In this document: piece by piece, positions 20,461 through 26,691 of the stretch
Layout: the number at the start of each line of letters is the position of its first letter
Position numbering within the stretch: the stretch's first letter is position 1
Position numbers and translations under genes: made by a program
From: DASYRX01 sp036003845
GTDB lineage: Bacteria; Gemmatimonadota; Gemmatimonadetes; Gemmatimonadales; Gemmatimonadaceae
Direction: 5' to 3'
NCBI GenBank assembly: GCA_036003845.1
Contig: DASYRX010000360.1
Location: forward strand, 1-26,691
Length of the DNA: 26,691 nt
The notes under the pieces: model-generated
Told to the model about the DNA's origin: nothing
Database searches by the model: none
What the model saw: only the letters and a program-made list of their open reading frames with translations

Positions 20461-22893
20461 GTGAAGCGCTCCATAGACCACCTTCGTCGCGAGTGGGCAG
20501 TCGCGATCCGTTCACTACGGCGCCGTCCCGGATTCACCGCCGTCGCGGCGCTCACCCTTGCGATCGGCATCGGGGCGAACACCGCGATCTTCTCAGTGGT
20601 GCGGGGCGTCCTCCTGCGACCGCTACCGTACGCCGAACCGGAAGGACTGATCGTCGTCAACAACGCACCCAACCAGCCAACGGACCTTCCGGGGAACGTG
20701 TCCTTCCCCGATCTGGCCGATATCCGCGACAACAGTTCCGCTTTCGAATCGCTCGTCGGCTATGGCTTTACCAACTTCACACTCACTGGTCTCGGCGATC
20801 CGGAAATGATCGGTGTTTCGCGCGTGACCGAGGGGCTCATGGCGACGTTTCGCGTCGCGCCTGTGCTCGGCCGCGACATCCGCCGAGATGAGTTTGGCCA
20901 GAACGCTGCAACGGTCGTCGTGCTGAGCAACACCATGTGGCGCGATCGGTTTGGCTCGGATCGCGACGTCATCGGCAAGTCCATTCAGCTGGACGGCGTT
21001 TCGTACGAAATCATCGGCGTGGCGCCGAGCGGATTCGACTTCCCCATTGGTGTCAATGTGTGGGTGCCGCGACGGCTGAACATGACAGGGTGCGCGCGAG
21101 GATGCCACACATTCAGCGCGATCGGCCGACTTGCGCCTAACGTCAGCCTTGCAGCCGCAACCGCGGAATTACAACGCATCGGCGCCAACCTTCGGGCCGC
21201 TTATCCGCAAACGAACACGGACAAGAGCTTCATGGTGCGTGAGCTCAAAGAGTCGGTCGTTGGCGACGTGAAGCGCGGACTGTGGATCATGCTCGGCGCC
21301 GTTGCGCTTGTCTTACTCATCGCGTGCGCCAACGTCGCGAATCTCCTCATCGCACGCGCGTCAGCGCGGGAAGGCGAGACCGCTCTCAGATCCGCGTTAG
21401 GCGCCACCCGGGGCATGCTGGCCCGGCAAGTATTCGCCGAGAGCGCGGCTCTGGCGCTGCTCGGCGGCGGATTGGGGATCGGGCTCGCGCTGGCCGGCGT
21501 AAAGGTGTTGCGTGTCTTTGCGCAGGGCACGATTCCGCGCGCGCAGCAAATCGCCATCGATCCCGTCGTGCTGCTCGCAACGTTAGGAACGGTTGTCTTC
21601 GTGACATTCGCCTTTGGTCTGATTCCCGCGCTCACACTCTCGCGCGCCACGCTGGCAGACAGCCTTTCAGCGATCGGCCGCGGAGGGTCTACCACATTGC
21701 GTACGGTGCGGTTCAGACGTGCCCTGCTCGCCGGCGAGGTCGCATTGTCGGCAGCGTTGCTCATCGGTGCTGGGTTATTGCTCAAGACATTCGCGAAGCT
21801 GTACGCGGTCGATGTCGGCTTCGAGAAGCAGCAGATTGCGCGTTTCAGCGTTGTGCTTCCGGCTGCGGCATATCCCGAGATCGAACGAGTCTCGCAGTTC
21901 TATGCGTCGCTCGAGTCACGCATAAAAGAGCTGCCGGGCGTTGAAGCCGTCGGTACCATGTACGGCGCGCCATTGGCCAGCGGCCGCGCGTCCGGGACTG
22001 TGTTCGTGCAGGGGCGGCCGGATCCAACGCCGGCCGAAGAAAGTGAGGGGGCCATCCGCCCGATCACGCCCGGTCTTCAGCGCGCGCTCGGCCTGCGTCT
22101 TTCGCGCGGGCGTCCGCTCATAGACGCCGACAATCGGCGCGATGCGGAGCCCGTGGCGCTCGTCAACGAAGGGTTCGTTAGGCAGTTTTTCCCGAGTCAG
22201 GATCCGATCGGGCAACGCGTGCGCCTATCGTTGAGCGAGGGGTTTGGCAGCCCGTACTGGCGCATCGTCGGCGTCGTGCGTGACGTGCGCTTCGACGCGC
22301 TGACGCGGGAGGCGCGGGCGGACGTTTTCGTTCCGCATACGCAGTACGGCCCGCGCTCGATGATCGTGCATGTGCGGACTTCGCCGGGTGCGCCGCCGAT
22401 GCAAAATGCGCTGCGTGAGGCCGTGCGTGCGGTCGACCCCAACATCCCGATCTACCGCTTCGAGTTGATCGAGCAGGCAGTGAGCAAGCAGGTCGCCCCC
22501 ACACGGTTATATCTGCTGCTGGTGACCGGATTCGCGATAACGGCCGCGCTACTGGCAGCCGTTGGACTCTACGGCGTGATGAGCTTCGTTGTGGCACAGC
22601 GCACGCGTGAGATCGGCATCCGCGTCGCGTTAGGTGCCCAGCGACACAGCGTCGCGTCGCTCGTCGTTGGTCAGGGCATGCAGCCCGTCGTGGTGGGGCT
22701 CGCCATCGGCATCATGGGCGCCGCCCTGGCGGGACGCTTCGTCGAAACGGTCCTCTTTGGCGTGCAGCCGCGCGATCCGTTCGTCGTGGCTGGAGCCGCC
22801 GGGCTCATGGTGCTCGTCGCGTTAGGTGCAGCGGCGATGCCTGCGTTGCGAGCGAGTGGGATCGATCCCGCGCGGGTGTTGCACGTGGAGTGA
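20461..22893 (+). CDS. ADOP-type MacB/FtsX permease
   Basis: An 810-residue membrane protein with the layout of orphan MacB-like permeases common in Acidobacteriota and Gemmatimonadota. It starts with RREWAVAIRSLRRRPGFTAV and a first helix (ALTLAIGIGANTAIFSVV), then LRPLPYAEPEGLIVV and a periplasmic MacB-PCD domain. A set of helices lies at about residues 275-435 (LWIMLGAVALVLLIACANV and three others), with a second periplasmic domain at about 450-675. The last three helices are at about 690-800, and ARVLHVE is the end. Two FtsX segments are thus present in one chain. No ABC ATPase gene lies nearby, so an unlinked ATPase or a mechanical role is expected. The GTG at 20461 follows GAGG with only four bases between. 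Transported or released substrates are unknown. Confidence 0.92.
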   Translation: MKRSIDHLRREWAVAIRSLRRRPGFTAVAALTLAIGIGANTAIFSVVRGVLLRPLPYAEPEGLIVVNNAPNQPTDLPGNVSFPDLADIRDNSSAFESLVGYGFTNFTLTGLGDPEMIGVSRVTEGLMATFRVAPVLGRDIRRDEFGQNAATVVVLSNTMWRDRFGSDRDVIGKSIQLDGVSYEIIGVAPSGFDFPIGVNVWVPRRLNMTGCARGCHTFSAIGRLAPNVSLAAATAELQRIGANLRAAYPQTNTDKSFMVRELKESVVGDVKRGLWIMLGAVALVLLIACANVANLLIARASAREGETALRSALGATRGMLARQVFAESAALALLGGGLGIGLALAGVKVLRVFAQGTIPRAQQIAIDPVVLLATLGTVVFVTFAFGLIPALTLSRATLADSLSAIGRGGSTTLRTVRFRRALLAGEVALSAALLIGAGLLLKTFAKLYAVDVGFEKQQIARFSVVLPAAAYPEIERVSQFYASLESRIKELPGVEAVGTMYGAPLASGRASGTVFVQGRPDPTPAEESEGAIRPITPGLQRALGLRLSRGRPLIDADNRRDAEPVALVNEGFVRQFFPSQDPIGQRVRLSLSEGFGSPYWRIVGVVRDVRFDALTREARADVFVPHTQYGPRSMIVHVRTSPGAPPMQNALREAVRAVDPNIPIYRFELIEQAVSKQVAPTRLYLLLVTGFAITAALLAAVGLYGVMSFVVAQRTREIGIRVALGAQRHSVASLVVGQGMQPVVVGLAIGIMGAALAGRFVETVLFGVQPRDPFVVAGAAGLMVLVALGAAAMPALRASGIDPARVLHVE

Positions 22894-22959
22894 GCGGGAC
22901 GTAGTCTCTTGGGCCTGCGCGTCGCCGACGCGCATCAGGAGCCCACGTCGATACTCATC

Positions 22960-23973
22960 ATGCATCCTAACGAGCCGGGGCACGGCTGGTCCGAGTCCTA
23001 CCTCGCTGGTTCCGTTGAAGCCGAAGAGCGCATGTTTCGCGAGTTCGAGCGCACGATCGTCGAGCTGCAGCGATCCATGGCTCGACGCAGTGATGGCAGC
23101 ATGCGGCGGGGCTTTCACGCGAAGGGGATCTTCAGCGTTCCGCGAGCCGTGTTTCGCTGCGCGCCGCAACTGCCTCCCGCGCTGCAGGTCGGCGTGTTCC
23201 AACCGGGTATGGAGTATCCGACCGTTGTGCGGTTCTCCAGCTCGCTGAGCGACGTGCAGCCCGATGGCAAGCGCCAGGGTCACGGGATTGGTTTCCGCAT
23301 CACAGCGCCGGCTGGGATACAAGACGTGCTACTCAGCGATAGTCCCACGTCACACGCGCGCGACGCCGAGCAGTTCATGGCGCTGGCCGATGCCCTAACG
23401 AGTAAGGCTCGTATCGTCATGATTGTGCGTCTCGTGCGCAGAGTTGGTTGGGGCGAGGCGATTCGCATGTTGCGCACGGTATTACGCTCGTCTACGGCCA
23501 GCATGACCAGTATGGCGACGGCTTCGTATTGGAGTCGCACGCCGTTTTCTCTCGCAGGTACGGCCGTCCGGTTTGTCCTTCGGCCGCATAACGCCCCCAC
23601 TGAAAGTGCTGGCAAAGGTCCCGATTACCTGCATGCCGAGATGACTCGGCGACTGGCAGGCGGCGACGTTGTCTTCGATCTCGCGGCACAGCTCTTCGTC
23701 GACGAAAAACGAACACCGATCGAAGATGGATCCGTGGAGTGGCCGGAGAGCGTGAGCCCACCTGTTCCACTCGGCCGATTGACGATGCCGCGAGAGAATC
23801 TCACGAGCGAAGAGGCGCGCGCTCAGGCCGCGCAGATCGATCGGATGGCGTTGACGCCGTGGAACGTTGTTGGCGACATACGCCCGCTCGGTAGCCTCAA
23901 TCGCGCTCGCAAGGCTGTCTACCTCGCGAGCGCGCAGGCACGCGGTGCTGCGCTGACTGCTCCCGGTCGCTAG
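22960..23973 (+). CDS. Catalase-fold haem protein (small catalase family)
   Basis: About 337 residues from the ATG at 22960; a TTG at 22909 would add 17, and neither start has a close ribosome site. It belongs to the short catalase-related family. Visible marks are RGFHAKG at about residue 50 (distal-His segment), VVRFSSS, HGIGFRI, VEWPESVSPPVPLGRLTMP late in the protein and, close to the end, TPWNVVGDIRPLGSLNRARKAVY. That last segment carries the Arg and proximal Tyr of the haem site. Members have been linked to peroxide or lipid-hydroperoxide handling, but the activity cannot be told from sequence. There is no signal peptide. The stop shares the bases CTAG with that of the convergent amidohydrolase. 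It follows the permease gene by about 66 bases. Confidence 0.85.
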   Translation: MHPNEPGHGWSESYLAGSVEAEERMFREFERTIVELQRSMARRSDGSMRRGFHAKGIFSVPRAVFRCAPQLPPALQVGVFQPGMEYPTVVRFSSSLSDVQPDGKRQGHGIGFRITAPAGIQDVLLSDSPTSHARDAEQFMALADALTSKARIVMIVRLVRRVGWGEAIRMLRTVLRSSTASMTSMATASYWSRTPFSLAGTAVRFVLRPHNAPTESAGKGPDYLHAEMTRRLAGGDVVFDLAAQLFVDEKRTPIEDGSVEWPESVSPPVPLGRLTMPRENLTSEEARAQAAQIDRMALTPWNVVGDIRPLGSLNRARKAVYLASAQARGAALTAPGR

Positions 23974-25595
23974 GGCTTCCCGTTAGGAACGACGGCGGGT
24001 CGCTGCCCCTTGAGCACGAACGGCGCTGTGACGGGATCGGCCGTTGTGACTGTCGCCTTGGACTTCGCCACTATCTTCTCCACCTCTTCCAGCAGTCGCG
24101 CGTTATTCGTGACGATGCCGTCCTTGATCGTGTGCACGATCCCTTTCGTGCGGTACATCTTCCCGTCCTTGTCCAGCGTCAGGTCTCCGAAGCCGTACAT
24201 GAACTTGAGATTGTACGCGGGATTGCCGTCCACGATCGCGAGATCGGCCAGGTAGCCGGGCCTAACGAGCCCGAGCTTCTTCTCGCCCAGCGTCTGGGCG
24301 CTGTTGTACGTCGCGGCCTTGAGCACCTCGAGCGAATGCATTCCGGTCTCGCGCAGCAGCTGCAGCTCGCGGATGGATGAGAAGCCCGGCGTCGCCCAGA
24401 TGTAGTTGTCGTCCGTGCCGTACGCGACGCGACCACCTTTCTGATTGAACGCGAAGATCAGATCGCCCCAGAGACGGAAGGCATAGTTCCAGTAGTACTC
24501 GTCGTCACTCGTCCAGTCGTAATGGAAAGAGCCGTGATACGCCGGGTTAGGCAGATTCCAGTTCCATAGCGCCTGGTGCGTGTACTTCTCGTGCCACGGA
24601 AGGCTCGAGGCGCGCAAGAAGTCGCGGTTCGCTTCGTACACAACGCGCGTCGGCAGCATCGTCACGCCGCATTTGACAAGCGAGTCCGCCACGGCGTTGA
24701 GCAAGCGCTCGCGATCAGTCTCGAGCCAAACCTTCCCTGCATAACGAAAGCGATGATTCTCGTTCGAGAAGCTGTACTCTCTCCCAAAATCCTGCGTCGT
24801 GCGCGGCAGCGCCGACTCCGCGTACGCATAGTGGTGCTCGATCATCGTGACGCCGAGGCAGGCCGCTTTGACGGCGTTCACAACGGCGATCGTCGACGGC
24901 GGAATGTGGAATGACGTGATGATGCCGTACTTCCTCGCCTCCTGCGCGATCGCTCCGACGAGCGCCGCGCTCCAGCCGATCGCGTCCATGCTGATCACGC
25001 GGATTCCGCTGTCGGCCATCACCTTCATGATCTCGGGCACCCTTGCCGGATCGTCGCGCTCGAGTGGTTTCGCAGTCGTGCCGGCGGCCCAGCCAACAAG
25101 CGGGAACATGCGCGGCGCCAGAATTTCGTTCGCCTTGCTGCGGCGCGCTTCGCGCATCGCGTGCGCGTAGCCGCGATCGGCCGCGTCCACTATCGTCGTC
25201 ACGCCGTGCGCGAGCTTGAGATAGTAGATGTACTCCATCTCCATTGGCTCGCTGCGGATGTGCGTGTGCAGATCGATCATCCCGGGGACGACGTACATCC
25301 CGGTCGCGTCGATCACACGATCACCCGTTAGGCGTTGCCCATCACCTCGTCGCTCTGCGGCGACAGGATCGAAGGGGACCATCTGCGTGATCGTGTTCCC
25401 TTCGATGAGAATGTCATATGGCCCGGCCGGCGGTCCGCCGTGCCCGGGAATGACCATCGCGCCGCGAATGACGAGTCGGTTGTACGGCCCACCCGCGAGG
25501 TCGCCGAAGCGACCGGCCGTCTGCGCCTGCGCGGTGAGTGTGAAAGATGCCAATAGCGCGATGCTGCCGGCGTAGAGTCGTCGCGTATAACGCAT
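23970..25595 (-). CDS. Secreted amidohydrolase, second copy type
   Basis: A 541-residue amidohydrolase-superfamily protein with the signal peptide MRYTRRLYAGSIALLASFTLTAQA. The metal-site HxH is in PGMIDLHTHIRSE (about residues 110-118). Further ligands are likely in SFHIPPST, the MIEHHYAY segment and the late Asp of VAYGTDDNYIWATPG. The end has LGLVRPGYLADLAIVDGNP, the usual closing of the small beta domain. It is longer than the 405-residue enzyme at 5188-6405 and only distantly similar to it. It probably acts on a peptide- or amide-like compound outside the cytoplasm. The ATG at 25595 follows AGGAG with six bases between, a strong ribosome site. It is convergent with the catalase-fold gene, with stops overlapping by four bases. 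Confidence 0.9.
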   Translation of the reverse strand: MRYTRRLYAGSIALLASFTLTAQAQTAGRFGDLAGGPYNRLVIRGAMVIPGHGGPPAGPYDILIEGNTITQMVPFDPVAAERRGDGQRLTGDRVIDATGMYVVPGMIDLHTHIRSEPMEMEYIYYLKLAHGVTTIVDAADRGYAHAMREARRSKANEILAPRMFPLVGWAAGTTAKPLERDDPARVPEIMKVMADSGIRVISMDAIGWSAALVGAIAQEARKYGIITSFHIPPSTIAVVNAVKAACLGVTMIEHHYAYAESALPRTTQDFGREYSFSNENHRFRYAGKVWLETDRERLLNAVADSLVKCGVTMLPTRVVYEANRDFLRASSLPWHEKYTHQALWNWNLPNPAYHGSFHYDWTSDDEYYWNYAFRLWGDLIFAFNQKGGRVAYGTDDNYIWATPGFSSIRELQLLRETGMHSLEVLKAATYNSAQTLGEKKLGLVRPGYLADLAIVDGNPAYNLKFMYGFGDLTLDKDGKMYRTKGIVHTIKDGIVTNNARLLEEVEKIVAKSKATVTTADPVTAPFVLKGQRPAVVPNGKP

Positions 25596-25716
25596 GCTTT
25601 TCTCCTGGCCCGACGATCGAGGGGGTGACGCAAGATGCCTTGGGCTACCAGTTACCGACAGGGCATTCGCTCGGTGCTATGAGCTCTGCGATACGTCGCG
25701 CATCGAAAGATCTTTT

Positions 25717-25870
25717 AACGCGGAGGACCCAGAGGCCTCACCCCGGCCGCTCGAGAACGCGGAGGAAAGCACACCCGCGAAGGCTGTTAACGAGAAAAAG
25801 CAGTTGCAGTTCCCCGCGTGGCGCGGGCGAAGAGGGTGGGGACTCCGCGTGCTCCGCGTGAAAGCGGTTG
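25717..25870. repeat. CACAGAGG/ACGCGGAG dispersed repeat, copy 2, in a 312-base gene-free gap
   Basis: The gap 25596-25907 has no convincing gene. It holds ACGCGGAGGACCCAGAGG near 25719-25736, GAACGCGGAGGAAAGC at about 25755-25770, CCCGCGAAGG near 25774, and two exact tandem CTCCGCGTG units at 25843-25851 and 25852-25860. These resemble the element at 17884-17940. The first part of the gap is the upstream region of the amidohydrolase gene; I found no clear promoter there. Confidence 0.6.
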
Positions 25871-25907
25871 TCGATTTGGCCTTCCAAACCAGCGCGCAGC
25901 TACTGCG

Positions 25908-26691
25908 CTACTGAGCGCGGGCGGCTTGCGCCAAATCGAGAATGATGCGCCAGGCATCATCGTCGACGCGCCAGATACGCAGGTAGTAGCCTCGTTGAGC
26001 CGGATGCGTGAACGAGGCGACGAGCTCATACTCGCCATAGGTGTAGCCGAGGTCGGCGGCGCGCGAGATTCCGCCGCCGAGTCGTTTCGAGTGGTAAGGG
26101 CGGTCGTCACCGGCAAAGGTCTGGCGCACATTCGCGATGCCTAACGCGGGCACCGCTCCTTCCCGGTGCACCCTTGTATCGTCGGCCATTGCGCCGAGCA
26201 GCGACGCGCTTTGCGGTGCGCCGCGGCCTACAGCCGAGTCACGCGCGAACAGCTGCTGTTGTGCCTGCGCGCCTAACGAGTTTGCCCGGCTTATCACCGA
26301 ACCGACGGCATCCTCGGGCTTTGCCATCCAGCGGTGCGACGTGCCGATGTCGACGGCCATCTTCCACGCGCCGGTGGAGTCGCGCCGCCAGACCGTCACG
26401 TAATGCCCGGCTCCGCTCACCGAGTCTTTCGGTCCCGCCGCGCGAAATTCCCACGGTCCTGTCGTAAAGCCCAGTTCACCGGAGCTCGAAATCGCCGCCA
26501 CTTCCGGATCCCAGCTCAGGTATCCCTTTGCCGCGGGATGAGTGTTCAGCCAATTGAGTCCGTTGACTGGACCGGGCCGAAAGAGAAGGCCGTCGCTCCC
26601 CATGTTGGCGAGGAACGATTCCTTGATCCCTGCACGCTCCGAGTGACGCGCAAAGGCACGTTCCGCTGCAATCAGCGAGCGCACACCGACG
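25908..26691 (-). CDS. Protein with two tandem NTF2-like (DUF4440-type) domains, partial at right edge
   Basis: At least 258 residues, reading from the right edge; the frame stays open to the window end. A GTG at 26684 is possible, but a signal peptide or more N-terminus may lie outside. Two similar halves are visible. GELGFTTGPWEFRA plus GHYVTVWRRDSTGAWKMAVD in the first matches ADLGYTYGEYELVA plus GYYLRIWRVDDDAWRIILDL in the second. These are the curved-sheet strands of SnoaL/NTF2-like folds. A helix with an acidic start (AERAFARHSERAG; NSLGAQAQQQLFARD) opens each half. Single-domain relatives are found as small enzymes or ligand binders, so no function can be assigned. It has its stop next to the repeat-bearing gap. 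Confidence 0.7.
   Translation of the reverse strand, partial: VGVRSLIAAERAFARHSERAGIKESFLANMGSDGLLFRPGPVNGLNWLNTHPAAKGYLSWDPEVAAISSSGELGFTTGPWEFRAAGPKDSVSGAGHYVTVWRRDSTGAWKMAVDIGTSHRWMAKPEDAVGSVISRANSLGAQAQQQLFARDSAVGRGAPQSASLLGAMADDTRVHREGAVPALGIANVRQTFAGDDRPYHSKRLGGGISRAADLGYTYGEYELVASFTHPAQRGYYLRIWRVDDDAWRIILDLAQAARAQ

Larger units (their letters stand above)
501..26278. repeat. Dispersed DNA word CGTTAGGY, about 60 copies
   Basis: Hand scan for GTTAGG or CCTAAC. CGTTAGG(N) begins at 501, 1321, 1791, 2198, 3042, 3366, 4215, 5213, 5639, 6245, 7894, 8095, 8817, 9461, 11390, 11844, 14346, 15021, 16803, 17337, 17651, 18815, 21395, 21581, 22176, 22628, 22820, 23981 and 25326. The reverse complement (N)CCTAACG begins at about 4001, 6553, 6922, 7610, 8352, 9849, 10747, 11922, 13187, 13635, 14571, 15174, 16227, 17826, 18479, 18497, 19499, 19856, 21135, 22965, 23393, 24260, 26139 and 26271. 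Variants without the leading C lie at 564, 4629, 7274, 11748, 12466, 12879 and 24546. Y at the last position dominates: about 33 end in C and 12 in T. Nearly all copies are inside coding sequence, spaced irregularly at about 0.45 kb on average, in both orientations. Confidence 0.85.

Noticed and set aside
22822..23322. Minus-strand open frame overlapping the permease end and the catalase-fold gene
   Set aside because: No family features; it is the antisense shadow of two well-supported genes in high-G+C DNA.
1..26691. tRNA or rRNA genes
   Set aside because: I saw no TPsiC-arm pattern (GGTTCGANTCC-like) with matching stems, and no rRNA-like conserved blocks; the gaps are too short and repeat-filled.

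Overview
The window is a high-G+C (roughly 62-63% by eye), densely packed bacterial chromosome segment. The gene content suggests a Gemmatimonadota- or Acidobacteriota-like soil bacterium: an orphan MacB/FtsX 'ADOP'-type permease, a Ser/Thr kinase with a TPR-like C-terminus, a CarboxypepD-plug TonB receptor, secreted amidohydrolases, and a Tat-signal gluconate-dehydrogenase-like pair. This is inferred from families and gene style; no rRNA, tRNA or other marker is present to confirm it. I saw no CRISPR array, transposase, integrase or phage gene.

Layout. 1-2745: end of a possible upstream gene, a single-domain cupin, a small two-helix membrane protein (minus), an M15-type D,D-peptidase with an EF-hand-like insert, and a GNAT acetyltransferase (minus). 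2906-9603: a tight plus-strand operon of six genes. It holds a Tat-signal gluconate 2-dehydrogenase subunit 3 family protein, a GMC flavin oxidoreductase, a secreted amidohydrolase, a PQQ-type quinoprotein lipoprotein, and two secreted proteins that are tandem paralogues of each other and of no family I recognise. Four of the five junctions are 4-nt ATGA/GTGA overlaps. 9606-12374 (minus, convergent): a large lipoprotein of the haem peroxidase/cyclooxygenase superfamily that keeps a Tyr-x-x-His pair typical of fatty-acid dioxygenases. 12446-16954: a DUF488 protein, a transmembrane Ser/Thr kinase (minus) and an M23 peptidase. 16951-20403: a cobalamin-binding (BtuF-like) protein overlapping the M23 gene, then a TonB-dependent receptor. 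20461-26691: an ADOP-type permease, a catalase-fold protein, a second secreted amidohydrolase (minus), a repeat-bearing gap, and a protein with two NTF2-like domains running off the right edge.

The most unusual signal is a short DNA word rather than a gene. CGTTAGGY (reverse complement RCCTAACG) and close variants recur about 60 times by hand count, on both strands, almost always inside genes. They bring in rare TTA/CTA Leu codons, mostly as TTA-GGC (Leu-Gly). At three gene ends the word supplies stop codons, and at one place it ends two convergent genes at once. The density, near strand symmetry and tolerance of reading frame resemble DNA uptake sequences or the cyanobacterial HIP1 word. I know of no description of this word, but I could not search.

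The intergenic gaps hold several other short repeat families: a GGGGTCAGA-core inverted repeat (two loci), GCTGTCAGC repeats (two loci), a TTTGACC repeat, and a CACAGAGG/ACGCGGAGG family (two loci), one of which has become the C-terminal tail of the BtuF-like protein.
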